The notes: generated from the sequence alone by a model not told the origin. A DNA stretch of 64,000 nucleotides from JAJPHF01 sp035293805 (GCA_035293805.1 DATGMD010000036.1:8852-72851); one strand, 5' to 3'. Positions 18,149-27,598 are shown, counted from the stretch's first letter. Numbers and translations: made by a program.

Positions 18149-19198
18149 CTACTCGCCGCGCAGGACCCCGGCCAGTAGCTCGGGCGGGCCCGGCGTGGTG
18201 AGGACATAGTTCCCGAACTCCACCTCCACGCCGCGGTCGGTCAGGCCCGTGTTGGCGCCCCACCAGACTCCACCCCAGCGCCGCCGGTCGTCGTGGACCT
18301 CGCCCACCGGCTCGCCGTTGATGAACAGCTGCCAATGGTCCCCTTGGGCGATGACTCCCAGGCGGTTGGGCACCGCGCCGCGGTGGATGGCCGGCGACTC
18401 GCTGGCGGGCAGCAGCGGGGTGTACTGCCCGGGCTCGGCGTAGCCAAAGCCCCATTGCCCGCGGCTGGGATCCACCCGCAGCTCGTAGCCGGCGAACTCG
18501 AAATCGTGTGCTGGGTTGGTCTGCCCGCGGAGGCCCAGTTCGTAGATGCAGGTGTCCGCTACCCGGCAGCGGGCATCAATGCCTACGGCGATGTCCCCCC
18601 AGGTGGCACTATCGAGCCAGGTTGTGCGCCACCCCGGCTGGTCCAAGCGCAGCAGCCGGCTCGGCCGCGTGGTCAGATCGTTCTGCACGAGTGGCGTCCC
18701 CGGCGCACACGGGGCCACCTCCACGTCACGGCTGGCGCTGTTCCGCGCGCCTGGCACTACCAGACTCGACACGAACAGCGTCAAGGTGTACCGCCCAGGC
18801 GGAAAGGCGCAGGTCTGCCAGTAGAAGCGGAATCCGACCGCGCTGAACTGCGGCCCGAGCGCGGCCGCGGCGTCGGGGCTGTCCTGTCGCAGGCGTTGAG
18901 AGGTAGGGCTGGTGATGGCGAACAAGTTGCGGGGGTCCGTCGGATCGTTCAGGTAGAGCTGGACATCATTCTCGTTGAACCCCGACCCCTCCTCACTCCG
19001 CCGGTCGGCGGCGTACCCGGTAATCTCAATCTGGCCCTGCACCGATTGGTTCTGTTCCGGGCTCGTGATCCGCACCACGACGTCCGGATCGGCCTGGAGC
19101 ATGGGCGCAGACCCGACCATCGGCGCGGTGGGCACGAGCGCGACGACTGTCAGCGCGAGCGCCAAGACGCTCCGGGCGACTCCTGGCGTCCCCATCAT
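18149..19198 (-). CDS. Secreted protein: Ig-like beta-domain plus lectin/laminin-G-like domain
   Basis: 349 residues with a signal peptide (VARSVLALALTVVALVPTAP). The N-terminal half contains VVVRITSPEQNQSVQGQIEI then TGYAAD and FYWQTCAFPPGRYTLTLFV, the same style of beta-domain as in the genes at 17049 and 34163. The C-terminal half (YELRVDPSRGQWGFGY, HWQLFINGEPVGEVHD and EVEFGNYVL) resembles concanavalin/laminin-G-like jelly rolls that bind carbohydrate or other surface ligands. It is probably extracellular or surface-associated. Start 19198 (alternative 19195) follows a run of ten G residues. Confidence 0.7.
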   Translation of the reverse strand: MMGTPGVARSVLALALTVVALVPTAPMVGSAPMLQADPDVVVRITSPEQNQSVQGQIEITGYAADRRSEEGSGFNENDVQLYLNDPTDPRNLFAITSPTSQRLRQDSPDAAAALGPQFSAVGFRFYWQTCAFPPGRYTLTLFVSSLVVPGARNSASRDVEVAPCAPGTPLVQNDLTTRPSRLLRLDQPGWRTTWLDSATWGDIAVGIDARCRVADTCIYELGLRGQTNPAHDFEFAGYELRVDPSRGQWGFGYAEPGQYTPLLPASESPAIHRGAVPNRLGVIAQGDHWQLFINGEPVGEVHDDRRRWGGVWWGANTGLTDRGVEVEFGNYVLTTPGPPELLAGVLRGE

Positions 19199-19489
19199 AC
19201 TACCCCCCCCCCGTCCCTCTCATGCCCGGGTAGGCGTGGCCACTAGCCCACCCGGCCGATCCGCTGTCAATCCTGATCCGACGCCCTTCCCGTCACGCCA
19301 CGCCCGGCCGAGTATCTCCTAGCGTATGGTTAGCTCGGCCAGAACGCTCCCGCGCGTCGCCGAGCGACCTGCCACCGCCGCCACCGCCGGCGCCACCAGG
19401 GCTGCTGGGGCGCCGCCTGTACCATCGCACGCGAGTATTGGGATCATGGACGCGCTTCCTGGGCGTGAGGTTGAGCGACCAGGCAGGGC

Positions 19490-19951
19490 TTAGTAGCGCA
19501 GCAGCCGACCAAGAAGAGGAAGCCGGCGCAGGACTTGCGAGAGGCTGCTCTCCGTGAGCTGTCCATAAAGATCCCACAGATACAGGTCCCTTACATGTTT
19601 TGCCAAGGCGCGCTCACTCCACGCCGGGTAGGATGTCAGGGCATCGACGCAGGTCCCACCGAAGTTGCCGCCAGCAACGAACTCGCACGTCCCTTCGTTG
19701 AACTGTTCCCAGAGTTGACGTTCTAATCGAGTGCTCGTCTGCTTTACATCAGCCGGGTCGGCAGGATTGCCGAAGAACCCTGGGCGGACCCACGGGGCAT
19801 GCTCCATCTCCTGCATATAGCGTCTCACGCCCGCTTCATACATGCGGATAGCGCGGTGGGCTCCTCGGACCTCGATATGGGCAACGAGCCGCGCCGGGTC
19901 GCACTTGTCGCCGCCGTCGTCACCGCCGCGAGTATAGATCATTACGCGCAT
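19490..19951 (-). CDS. Hypothetical cytoplasmic protein
   Basis: 153 residues, not recognised. It begins MRVMIYTRGGDDGGDKCDPA and is predicted to be largely helical afterwards (YEAGVRRYMQEMEHAPW, TRLERQLWEQFNEGTCEF). There is no signal peptide or membrane segment. The ATG at 19951 is chosen because AGGGAGGG lies just upstream. The C-terminal LRRLPLLGRLLRY is basic and amphipathic. It lies downstream of, and probably in the same transcription unit as, the lipoprotein-like gene at 19987-20571. Confidence 0.55.
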   Translation of the reverse strand: MRVMIYTRGGDDGGDKCDPARLVAHIEVRGAHRAIRMYEAGVRRYMQEMEHAPWVRPGFFGNPADPADVKQTSTRLERQLWEQFNEGTCEFVAGGNFGGTCVDALTSYPAWSERALAKHVRDLYLWDLYGQLTESSLSQVLRRLPLLGRLLRY

Positions 19952-19986
19952 GGCGCCCTCCCTAGGCACGTGTCAATCGCCATCCA

Positions 19987-20571
19987 TTACGGGGTCGCGA
20001 GATCGATCCCGAGGTCGCTCCCCGGTTGCAGGTCGCCCGTTCTAGGCGGTTGTAGGAAACACCCCCCCGCGACGATCTGCTGCCTCCCTGTGGTGGGGTA
20101 GGGCCTCACCATGTCTGCACAGGTTCTGATGGCGGGGTCCACCTGTAAGCTATACTCGCCCGCGGGCCAGTCCGCCGGCACCTCCAGGGTGTAGTGCCCG
20201 ACCTCATCTACCCCGACGCTCAAGGTGTTCCCATTCCCGCTAAGCTGTACCCTGACCTCCGAGAACGGGCGTCTTGGCGCGTGGCGTAGCACGCACCCGT
20301 GGATCCGCATCGTCGTCGCCCCCTCTTCCGGTCCTGCTCCAGGGGGAGTTGGCACGCACTCCGGTGGCACGGGCGTCGCCGTGACGGCGGGTAGCCTGCT
20401 GGTAGGCGGCGCCAGCAGGGCGGCCCTGGTGGGCCGCGCCGGCACGTCCGGCATCGGTGGCGTAGCGGGTGCCTCCGTCGCCGTCGGGATGGCCGCGGCC
20501 CCCTCGCGGGGGGCGGCGGGTCCCCCACAGTGCAGCAAAGCGATCCGCAGGAGGACGTCAAGTCTCCTCAT
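19987..20571 (-). CDS. Putative lipoprotein with Pro/Thr-rich stalk and carboxypeptidase-regulatory-like beta-domain
   Basis: 194 residues. The N-terminus DVLLRIALLHC has a lipobox-like end (Cys15), followed by about 70 residues rich in Ala, Pro and Thr that look like an extended stalk. The C-terminal domain (FSEVRVQLSGNGNTLSVGVD, then GHYTLEVPADWPAGEYSL) has the pattern of carboxypeptidase regulatory-like or SpaA-like beta-sandwiches used as extracellular spacers. The ATG at 20571 follows GAGGTGA. The function is unknown; surface display is inferred. Confidence 0.6.
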   Translation of the reverse strand: MRRLDVLLRIALLHCGGPAAPREGAAAIPTATEAPATPPMPDVPARPTRAALLAPPTSRLPAVTATPVPPECVPTPPGAGPEEGATTMRIHGCVLRHAPRRPFSEVRVQLSGNGNTLSVGVDEVGHYTLEVPADWPAGEYSLQVDPAIRTCADMVRPYPTTGRQQIVAGGCFLQPPRTGDLQPGSDLGIDLATP

Positions 20572-20875
20572 GCTGCATCACCTCGACCAGGCGCCCCAGA
20601 ACTTCTGGACCCTCTAGGCGTCATGCACCTGCCGCTGCGGGGCGCGGTGCAGCACCGTTCCGCGGGCCAACATCCTTCTGCTGGCTCTCTACGCTGTTGC
20701 AGCAGGCCGGGCGCGTCTGCCTGAGATGTCGGCGAGACACCAGGCTATTCCTTCCTTGAACGCGTTCGCTTGCCCCTGTCCGGGCGGGAACCGAGCGCCC
20801 GCGGGAACCCCGCCACCGTCCCCGCGCTCGGCAGCCCAGCGGTGGCCGGATCCAGGCGCAGGGCAGTGTGTGTCC
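20572..20875. other. Intergenic stretch, no gene seen
   Basis: About 300 bp between the putative lipoprotein start and the frameshifted zinc-ribbon/TPR gene. Open frames here are short or continue the wrong frame of the pseudogene. I see no hairpin with a T-run and no convincing promoter. Confidence 0.5.
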
Positions 20876-21192
20876 TCATGGTACGGGCGTACCGGCCTGC
20901 AGCCTGTCGATGGCATCGAGGACTGCTTGCTGCGCGTCGGTGTTGCCTTGCTCCCCGTAGAGCGTGGCGGCCCGCTGGTAGTCCCGCAAGGCGGCCTGGT
21001 AGTCGCCCAACTCAGTACCGCCTCGGGATGCCGGCCCGCGTATGCGTCGGGGCACGTCAACACGAAGCGCTCGTCTCCCGCGCCCTTCAAGTACGCGGTG
21101 TACGGTGACGCATCCAGCCCGCGCTGACACGCCGGACAATAGCGCTCTCGCTCAGGGAGAACGGTTCCGCAGACGGGGCAGCTACGCGTCAT
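20876..21192 (-). pseudogene. Zinc-ribbon/TPR protein gene interrupted by a frameshift
   Basis: From the ATG at 21192 (GGAGGG upstream) the frame encodes MTRSCPVCGTVLPERERYCP then ACQRGL, a double CxxC zinc ribbon, continuing to FVLTCPDAYAGRHPEA. It then loses sense. The frame of the downstream part encodes ELGDYQAALRDYQRAATLYG and ends at 20876 with IDRLQAGTPVP. That tail resembles the TPR end of the gene at 17049 (AAALYQQQGN, IQTALDLLP). The switch is near 21010-21030. Either the gene has decayed or a sequencing indel is present. Intact, it would be a short cytoplasmic protein-interaction protein. Confidence 0.6.
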
Positions 21193-22170
21193 CGCATCCC
21201 TCCAGGCCAGCTCAGTGTGCCCCGCTGACCGCTGCAGAGCTGCATCCACACGCCTGCACTGCCAGGATATGTTCCCGCCAAATTGTTCGTTGTGAACTCG
21301 ATCACAGGCCAAGTATGAACTGAATCACGTCTGACCGCGACCCAGGGGCGACCGGCGGGGCGGCGCGCGCCACCCCGCGCGCGGCCGGCGGCGCGGCGGT
21401 CATCCGAGGCGGTCGAGCTCGCGCAGCCGGGCGATGATTACCCACCAACATCTCTAGTAAACGGATATTGGGATCGCGCGTAACAGGGACCGGCACGGCG
21501 CCCGCGCTGCCCTCCGGCAGGACGGGGCACGGGCCCGCCAGGCCGTCGGCCAGCCACGGGTCGTGAGGGCGCCGCTACGACGCCTTGCCTACCGCCAAGC
21601 CTGCCGAGGCGGCGGGCCGCTCATCGGCCGCCTGGCCGCGGTGTCTCCCACCATTCGGCGGTCGGCCTCGCGGCCCCGCCGGCAACGCCGGACGACCGCC
21701 CCCCACCAATAGCTTCCTCTTTAGACAGGTTTAGACAGGCCGCGAGGCGCGCCGGAGAGCGCCTGCTAGCTCGCGCGACGTGGTCGCAATCTTACGCCGT
21801 ACACGCCTCCCCCGCACCCGCCGCCCGCGCCCATGCCCGGGGCACGCCCCCGCCGGCCCGGCCCGCGGCAGGCTACCGGGAGAGCATCGTACGGGGTAAA
21901 CGATGCGACCTTCCGCGCCCGACCAGCGCGCGCCAACCCGCGCCCGGCCTAGCACTTAACCACCCGGTCAAGGAGCATCGTTTGACCGTTCCTCGGCTAA
22001 ACCGAGGCACTCGCCGGCGGGTGGTTCCGCCGGCGCGAGCGAGGGGGTCCCTCCGCGCGGCGCCGAAACCGGGGGGCGCCCGGCGCGGTGCCTCGTCCCG
22101 CTGGCGCACCGGGCGCGGATTGCCTATATTCGGGCTCGGCGGCATTGGTTGCGGGCGGAGGGAGGCGACT
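21193..22170. other. Long intergenic region without a convincing gene
   Basis: Nearly 1 kb of very GC-rich sequence. Open frames have Arg/Pro/Ala-dominated translations typical of shadows. A short direct repeat TTTAGACAGG occurs near 21720-21740, and AT-richer patches lie at 21430-21480 and 21950-21990. The last 40 bp contain the GGGAGGCGACT site of the gene at 22171. An upstream in-frame ATG at 21982 is rejected because its extra 63 residues are non-conserved in style. The region may be decayed DNA or contain promoters I cannot define. Confidence 0.5.
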
Positions 22171-22665
22171 ATGGCGACAGCCGAGGCAGCCCAGCGATTC
22201 GTCGGCGCGTTGAAGGACGCGGGCGTGGACTTCGTCGTCGCGGTACCGGACATCAACCTGCTGGAGTTGATGAAGGCGCTAGCGGCCGACCCGGACCTCG
22301 ACTACACGCCGGTGGGCCGTGAGGAGGAGGGGATCGGCGTCTGCACCGGCGGGGCGCTGACGGGCCATCGGGTGGCGATCCTGATGCAGAACGGGGGCCT
22401 CCTGAACAGCTGCAACGGGCTTACCACCACGGCGCTCCAGTTCGGCGTCCCGATACTGCTGCTCGTCTACTACGCCGGCGACTGGGGCGACAACGCCTTC
22501 CACATGCTGGGGCTGGTGACCGAGCCGGTGCTCCAGGCGCTCGACATCAAGTATCAGGCGCTCCGCGACCCCGCTACGCTCGCCCAGCAGGTGCGGGGCG
22601 CCGTGACCGTGGCCGAGGCGTCGAAGCGCCCGGTCGCCCTGCTGGTCACCCGCGCGGTGCTGTAG
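22171..22665 (+). CDS. TPP-dependent decarboxylase, alpha (PYR-domain) subunit, ComD/phosphonopyruvate-decarboxylase-like
   Basis: 164 residues matching the pyrimidine-binding domain of thiamine-pyrophosphate enzymes: DFVVAVPDINLLELMKAL, then YTPVGREEEGIGVCTGGALT with the conserved Glu that activates TPP, then MQNGGLLNSCNGLTTTALQF. This split arrangement resembles sulfopyruvate decarboxylase (ComD of coenzyme M synthesis) and phosphonopyruvate decarboxylase. The second half is encoded 10 bp downstream. The start at 22171 has GGAGG. No other coenzyme M gene is nearby, so a generic 2-oxo-acid decarboxylase is a safer call. Confidence 0.82.
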   Translation: MATAEAAQRFVGALKDAGVDFVVAVPDINLLELMKALAADPDLDYTPVGREEEGIGVCTGGALTGHRVAILMQNGGLLNSCNGLTTTALQFGVPILLLVYYAGDWGDNAFHMLGLVTEPVLQALDIKYQALRDPATLAQQVRGAVTVAEASKRPVALLVTRAVL

Positions 22666-22675
22666 GAGGTGCGGG

Positions 22676-23320
22676 ATGAAGCGCGGTGAGGCGCTCGAGG
22701 CGATCAAGAACCTGGTCCACGACGAATTCGTCGTGACCACGGCCGGGGGCGCGACGGTGGAGTGGCACGCCATCCACCCGAGCGACGGCAACCTGCAAGC
22801 GAAGACGCTCGGCCTGTGCTCGTCGATTGGGCTAGGCCTGGCGATTGGCCAGCCGGACCGCAAGGTGATCGTGCTGGACGGCGACGGCGCGCTCTGGATG
22901 AACATGAGCAGCCTCGGCACCATCGGCTGGAAGCAGCCGCGCAACCTGGTCCACATCTGCATGGACAACGGCGTGTACGAGTCGTCGGGCGGCACGCCCA
23001 CGGTGACGTCGGCGCGCATGAACTTCGCGGCGCTGGCGCGCGCGGCGGGGATCGAGAGCGCCGTCGAGGCCAGCACGCCCCAGGACTTCGCGGCGGCCGT
23101 CGAGCGCGCGCTGGGGACCGACGGCCCGCACTTCATCTGGTGCCGCATCGAGCAGGGGCGCGCGAACGTCCCGCCGTTCCCCTACGACGAGCTAGAGAAC
23201 AAGTACCGCTTCGTCCGCTTCGTCGAGCGGACGACTGGCAAGCGCATCCTCCAGCAGCCGGTCTCCCACAGCTACGAGCAGTCGCTACAGAGGTCGCCTG
23301 AGGTGGACACGCGGTCCTGA
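22676..23320 (+). CDS. TPP-dependent decarboxylase, beta (PP-domain) subunit, ComE-like
   Basis: 214 residues with the diphosphate-binding domain: GGATVEWHAIHPSD, then the TPP motif GDGALWMNMSSLGTIG followed by HICMDNGVYESSGG (GDG...N pattern), and FIWCRIEQGRANVP. It works with the preceding alpha subunit, from which it is separated by 10 bp containing GGAGG, so the two are surely co-expressed. Sulfopyruvate, phosphonopyruvate or a related beta-substituted pyruvate are candidate substrates. The C-terminal extension of about 30 residues is not typical and might be disordered. Confidence 0.82.
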   Translation: MKRGEALEAIKNLVHDEFVVTTAGGATVEWHAIHPSDGNLQAKTLGLCSSIGLGLAIGQPDRKVIVLDGDGALWMNMSSLGTIGWKQPRNLVHICMDNGVYESSGGTPTVTSARMNFAALARAAGIESAVEASTPQDFAAAVERALGTDGPHFIWCRIEQGRANVPPFPYDELENKYRFVRFVERTTGKRILQQPVSHSYEQSLQRSPEVDTRS

Positions 23321-23419
23321 TCGACGACCGGCTGGGCGGGGCACGCATACCTGTCTTGCAGTCCGACGGCGGCAACGGTCCGGTGCGCCGACGGAGCGGA
23401 CGCGGGGAGGAGGGCAGGG

Positions 23420-25795
23420 ATGGCGCTTCTGGTCGCCTGTGGCGCCTGGCTGGCGGGGCTGGGGCTCGCGCTGTGGCTGGTGGCGCCGAGCCAGGCGGCC
23501 GCGGCCGCGCCGCTCGCCTGGGCGGCGCTCGGGCTGCCGCTGCTCGGCGCGGCGGCCCTGGCGCGGACCTGGCCGCTGCGACTCGTGGCGCTGGCGGCAG
23601 CGCTGCTGGCGCTCGGCTGGGCGCGGGGGCTCGGGGCACTGCCGGCGCTGGCCGACGATCCGCTCGCCGGCGACCACGGGAAGGCGGCGCTCCGCGGCAC
23701 GGTCGCGGCGGCGGCCGAGCCGGCGGACGACAGCGTGCGCCTGCGCCTGGCGACGACGGCGATCGAGCGCGAGGGCGGCTGGGAGCCAGTCGACGGACTG
23801 GTGCTGGTGCGGCTGCCGCGCACCGCGCCCTACGACTACGGCGACGCGCTGGAGCTGCGGGGCACGCTGCGACCGCCGCCGGCCCGCGACAGCGGCTACG
23901 GCGCGGCGCTCTGGCGACAGGGCGTGCGCGCCTCGATGGACTTTCCCGCCGGGCGGGCGCTGGCGGACGAGGGCCGGCCGCAGCCGCAAGCGGCGCTGCA
24001 CGCGCTGCGCCGCCGGCTAGAGGCGGGGATCGCCGCCGCGCTCCCCGAGCCGCACGCGGGCCTGCTGGTGGGCGTGCTGCTCGGCGGCAGCGCGACGCTG
24101 CCGAGCGACTTCCGCGACGCCATGCGCACGGTCGGGCTCACCCACGTCGTCGCCGTCTCGGGCTTTAACGTCACGATCGTCGCGGCCGTGCTGGGTGCGC
24201 TGGCGGGACGGCTGGCGGGGCGGCGCCTCGGATGGCCGCTCGCGGCCGTCGGCGTGGTGCTGTACACGATCCTGGTGGGCGCGCCGCCATCGGCCACGCG
24301 CGCGGCGCTGATGGCGCTGCTCGCGCTCGGCGCCGAGGCCGCGGGCCGTCCGCGCGACGGGCTGGCGGCGCTCGCGCTGGCGGCGGCGCTGCTGGCCGGC
24401 TGGGACCCGCTGCTGCTGGGCGACCTCGGCTTCCAGCTCAGCGTGCTGGCCACGGCGGGGCTGATCGTGCTCGGGCCGGCGCTCCAGGCGCGGCTGCGCC
24501 CGCTGCCGGCCTGGGCCGCCGAGGGGCTGGGCGCCACGCTGGCCGCGGAGCTGTTCGTGCTGCCGCTCCAACTTGCCACCTTCCATTACCTGTCGGTCGT
24601 GGCGCCGCTCGCCAACCTGCTGGTGGTGCCGCTGCTGCCACCGCTCATGGCGCTCGGGCTCGGCGTGGCCCTGGTGGGCGCGGTGGCGCCGGGCGTCGCG
24701 CCGCTGCTCAGCCTGCCGGTATGGGGGTACCTCGAGCTGATCGTGCGCGCGGTGCAGGCGCTGGCGGCGCTGCCGGGCGCGCGGTTCGAGGCCGGCGCGC
24801 TGCCGCCGCTGCTCGGCGCGGCGTACGGGGCGGCGCTCGCCGCGCTCGCGCTCGCGGCCACCCCGGAGGCGGCAGACGCGCGCGCCTGGCAGCGCCGCGC
24901 GCGCGCGGCGCTGCCGCACCGCGCCGCGGCGCTGGGCGTAGCGGCGCTGGTGGCGCTGGCGGTCGGCGTGCTGGGCACGCTGGCGGTGGCCGGCGCCGGG
25001 CCGTCCGATGGGCGCCTGCGCGTCGCGGTGCTGGACGTGGGCCAGGGCGATGCGACCCTCGTGCGCACGCCGAGCGGCCGGCTGCTGCTGGTGGACGGCG
25101 GCCCCAGCCCTGCCAGCCTGATGGCCCACCTGGGCAGCCGCCTGGGCCTGGCCGAGCGGCGCCTGGACCTGGTGGCGCTCACGCACCCGCACGAGGACCA
25201 CGTGGCGGGGCTGATGGAGGCGGTGACGCGCTACACGGTAGGGCAGGTGATCGAGGGCGCGGCCGACTACCCGAGCGCGGCCACTGAGCGCTGGCACGCG
25301 CTGCTGCGGGAGCGGGCGGTGCCGCTGAGCGTCGGCGCCAGCGGCCAACAGTGGCAGCTCGACGACGACGTGCTGCTCGACGTATGGGCGGTGCCCGCGG
25401 TGCCGGGCAGCCGCGCCGATCGGCTGGAGCCGGCGGGCGCGCTGGTGCTGCGCCTGCGCTACGGGGCGACGAGCTTGCTGCTGCCCGGCGACCTGGTGGC
25501 GGAGCAAGGCGAGCGCATCGTGACGGCCGGCGGCGACCTGCGGGCGACGGCGCTGCTGGTGCCGCACCACGGCAGCGCCGCCGGGCTGGAGGAGGGCCTG
25601 CTGGGGGCCATCAGCCCGACGCTGGCCGTCGTCTCGAACGGCGAGCGCAACCGCTTCGGCCACCCCGCGCCGCGTACGCTGGCGCTGCTCGCGGCCCACG
25701 ACGTGCCCCTCTGGCGCACCGACCGCGACGGCACGATCGAGCTGATCTCCGACGGCGCCGCCTGGACGGTCCAGCCCGCCGGCAAGGGGCGGTAG
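23420..25795 (+). CDS. comEC: ComEC/Rec2 DNA-uptake channel protein
   Basis: A 791-residue polytopic membrane protein with the full ComEC layout: N-terminal hydrophobic helices, an OB-fold/DUF4131-like section, a competence domain (HVVAVSGFNVTIVAAVLGAL) with many membrane helices, and a C-terminal metallo-beta-lactamase domain (VLDVGQGDATLVRTPSGRLL, LTHPHEDHVAGL). In naturally competent bacteria it carries single-stranded DNA across the membrane. The HPHEDH metal ligands are intact, consistent with nuclease activity. GGAGGG precedes the ATG. No comEA gene is adjacent in the window. Confidence 0.92.
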   Translation: MALLVACGAWLAGLGLALWLVAPSQAAAAAPLAWAALGLPLLGAAALARTWPLRLVALAAALLALGWARGLGALPALADDPLAGDHGKAALRGTVAAAAEPADDSVRLRLATTAIEREGGWEPVDGLVLVRLPRTAPYDYGDALELRGTLRPPPARDSGYGAALWRQGVRASMDFPAGRALADEGRPQPQAALHALRRRLEAGIAAALPEPHAGLLVGVLLGGSATLPSDFRDAMRTVGLTHVVAVSGFNVTIVAAVLGALAGRLAGRRLGWPLAAVGVVLYTILVGAPPSATRAALMALLALGAEAAGRPRDGLAALALAAALLAGWDPLLLGDLGFQLSVLATAGLIVLGPALQARLRPLPAWAAEGLGATLAAELFVLPLQLATFHYLSVVAPLANLLVVPLLPPLMALGLGVALVGAVAPGVAPLLSLPVWGYLELIVRAVQALAALPGARFEAGALPPLLGAAYGAALAALALAATPEAADARAWQRRARAALPHRAAALGVAALVALAVGVLGTLAVAGAGPSDGRLRVAVLDVGQGDATLVRTPSGRLLLVDGGPSPASLMAHLGSRLGLAERRLDLVALTHPHEDHVAGLMEAVTRYTVGQVIEGAADYPSAATERWHALLRERAVPLSVGASGQQWQLDDDVLLDVWAVPAVPGSRADRLEPAGALVLRLRYGATSLLLPGDLVAEQGERIVTAGGDLRATALLVPHHGSAAGLEEGLLGAISPTLAVVSNGERNRFGHPAPRTLALLAAHDVPLWRTDRDGTIELISDGAAWTVQPAGKGR

Positions 25796-25921
25796 GCCGC
25801 GACACGCCGCCGTTCTATACTGCACTCAGAACGCGGCGTGGCCAAGTCGGCGAATAGGCGATTAGGTATGGCGTTCCGCCCCCTGGGCATCGGCTGCGGG
25901 GCTTGTTCGCATGCGGAGGCG

Positions 25922-26497
25922 ATGGTGAGCGCGGTTGAATTGCGGCGCTGGACACGCGAGGAATACGAGCGCCTGGCCGACCTCGGCCTGCTGCATCCCG
26001 ACGAGCGGGTGGAGCTGATCGAAGGAGAGATCGTCAAGGTGCCACCACAGCTCAGCCGCCACGCGACCGGCGTATGCTTGGCCGGCGATGCCCTTCGTGC
26101 TGTATTCGGAGAGGGTTACACGGTCCGAGTGCAACTGCCGCTGGCGCTAGGACAGTACTCGGAGCCCGAGCCGGACGCGGCGGTCGTCGTTGGCGACGTA
26201 CGGGACTTCGTTGCTGCCCACCCTACGTCGGCGGTGCTGGTCGTGGAGGTGTCGGACACGACGCTGAGCTTCGACCGCGACGCGAAAGGCAGCCTGTACG
26301 CGGCGGCAGGCATTCCGGAGTATTGGATCGTCAATCTGGTCGACTATTGGCTCGAAGTGTATCGCGAGCCAAGCGCGATCCCCGGCGCGCGGTACGGCTC
26401 CGGCTATCGCTCGCGCGTCATCGCCCTACCGGGTGAGAACGTGGACGCGCCGGCTCTCGCGGGCAGCCGCGTCGCGGTGGACGATCTCCTGCCGTAA
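25922..26497 (+). CDS. Uma2-family protein (DUF820)
   Basis: 191 residues from the ATG at 25922 (GGAGGCG upstream). It has all Uma2 landmarks: RRWTREEYERLADLGLLHPD, then ERVELIEGEIVKVPPQ, then EPEPDAAVVVGD, LVVEVSDTTLSFDRDAKGSL and YAAAGIPEYWIVNLVDYWLE. It is the most canonical of the three Uma2 genes here. The upstream ATG at 25838 adds 28 residues that do not fit the family. Role unknown; a predicted nuclease fold. Confidence 0.87.
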   Translation: MVSAVELRRWTREEYERLADLGLLHPDERVELIEGEIVKVPPQLSRHATGVCLAGDALRAVFGEGYTVRVQLPLALGQYSEPEPDAAVVVGDVRDFVAAHPTSAVLVVEVSDTTLSFDRDAKGSLYAAAGIPEYWIVNLVDYWLEVYREPSAIPGARYGSGYRSRVIALPGENVDAPALAGSRVAVDDLLP

Positions 26498-26826
26498 CTG
26501 CTCTCGCGGCCCTCGCATCAGGGCCAGGCGCGCTTCCCGCGGCGCGCACCACAGCCGCCTCGCGATAGCTAACCCCGACCTGCATCTAGGGTGCACCAAT
26601 CTCTCCCCACCACGGTAAGACCCCACCCACCGGACGGCCCGGTTGACGACCGCATGCGCTGCCGAGCCGGGCCGCCGGGGGGTAGCCCCCACTGGACTCG
26701 GGGGCGGGGGGCGCGCAAGTTAGGGGCGCATCCTCTGATCGGCAAGGCGGGTCCGGCTCGACAATAGGGTCGAGCGCAGGGGCGGCAAGGCCGCCAGACC
26801 GGAGGGCCTGCGCCAGAGAGGACGAG
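26498..26826. other. Intergenic stretch of about 330 bp, no gene seen
   Basis: Between the Uma2 gene and the first secreted paralogue. It has several GC-rich self-complementary patches (for example GCCGAGCCGGGCCGCCGG near 26660) but no reading frame with a start and ribosome-binding site. The AGAGAGGACGAG before 26827 is the likely ribosome-binding region of the following gene. Confidence 0.5.
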
Positions 26827-27492
26827 ATGTTCCCGCATCGCGCGTTCCCGCGCCGCCTGGTCCAGCACGCGCTGATCATTGGCGCCGTCGCCGCGGCGGT
26901 CGTGCTGGCAGCCAGCGGCACCGCCTTCGCGCAGTCGCCGCCCACGTCGGATACCGGCCCCCGCTTCGGCCAGTGGGGGCCGGGACAGGCCGCACCCGCG
27001 CCCGAGGGGCCGGCGGGCGGCGACGTTGCCCCGAACGCCGCGCCCGGCACGCAGGGTGACGCGCGCCCGGGGCCGTCCGCGGCGCCGGCCCCCGGCTACG
27101 CGCCCGGCCTGCCGCCCGCGCCCGACCGTTGGGGGGGCTGCAACTACGACTTGCGCGGCACCTGGCAGATCGTCGGGCGCCAGACGGACCCCTACGGCTT
27201 CAACTACCAGGCACAGATCAACGTGCGGCAGTATCGCAACTGGCTGCAGATCGACCAGCCCAGCGACAACCTGAGCTATTACGGCATCTGCCGCGGCGAC
27301 GACATCCAGCTCGACGTCTACGCGAACGGCAGCTTCGTGGGCTACGAGGACGGCACGGTAAGCTGGGGCCGCGCCAGCCGGTCGCCCTGGAACAGCAACC
27401 CGTGGGCGCCCAACAGCGGCCGCGTGCGCGCGAGCTGGACGAGCTTCGCGGCCGGGTACGCTACCGGCAACGAGACGTGGCACCGGTGGTAG
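26827..27492 (+). CDS. Secreted protein with novel C-terminal beta-domain (paralogue 1)
   Basis: 221 residues. A signal peptide (HALIIGAVAAAVVLAASGTA, cleavage near residue 35) precedes an Ala/Pro/Gly-rich stalk of about 65 residues. The C-terminal domain of about 115 residues starts at CNYDLRGTWQIVGRQTDPYG and includes SYYGICRGDDIQLDVYANGS and AGYATGNETW. It is paralogous to the next gene. The domain resembles small beta-barrel modules that begin with GTW, but I cannot assign it to a named family. It is probably surface-exposed. Confidence 0.7.
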   Translation: MFPHRAFPRRLVQHALIIGAVAAAVVLAASGTAFAQSPPTSDTGPRFGQWGPGQAAPAPEGPAGGDVAPNAAPGTQGDARPGPSAAPAPGYAPGLPPAPDRWGGCNYDLRGTWQIVGRQTDPYGFNYQAQINVRQYRNWLQIDQPSDNLSYYGICRGDDIQLDVYANGSFVGYEDGTVSWGRASRSPWNSNPWAPNSGRVRASWTSFAAGYATGNETWHRW

Positions 27493-27598
27493 GCGCGCGG
27501 CGCGGCGGCCGGGCGCGGATGGCTGGCGCCGTCCGCGCCCGGTCGCTATGCTTGGCATGCGCGCGCACGAGCGACTAGCATCTAGCTAAGGAAGATGG

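Noticed and set aside
19199..19489. A small gene in the gap between two minus-strand genes.
   Set aside because: Frames are Gly/Arg-rich and lack starts with ribosome-binding sites.
24017..25825. Minus-strand frame of 602 codons opposite comEC.
   Set aside because: It has Gln/Arg/His-rich low-complexity translation and no ribosome-binding site, while the opposite strand encodes all ComEC motifs.
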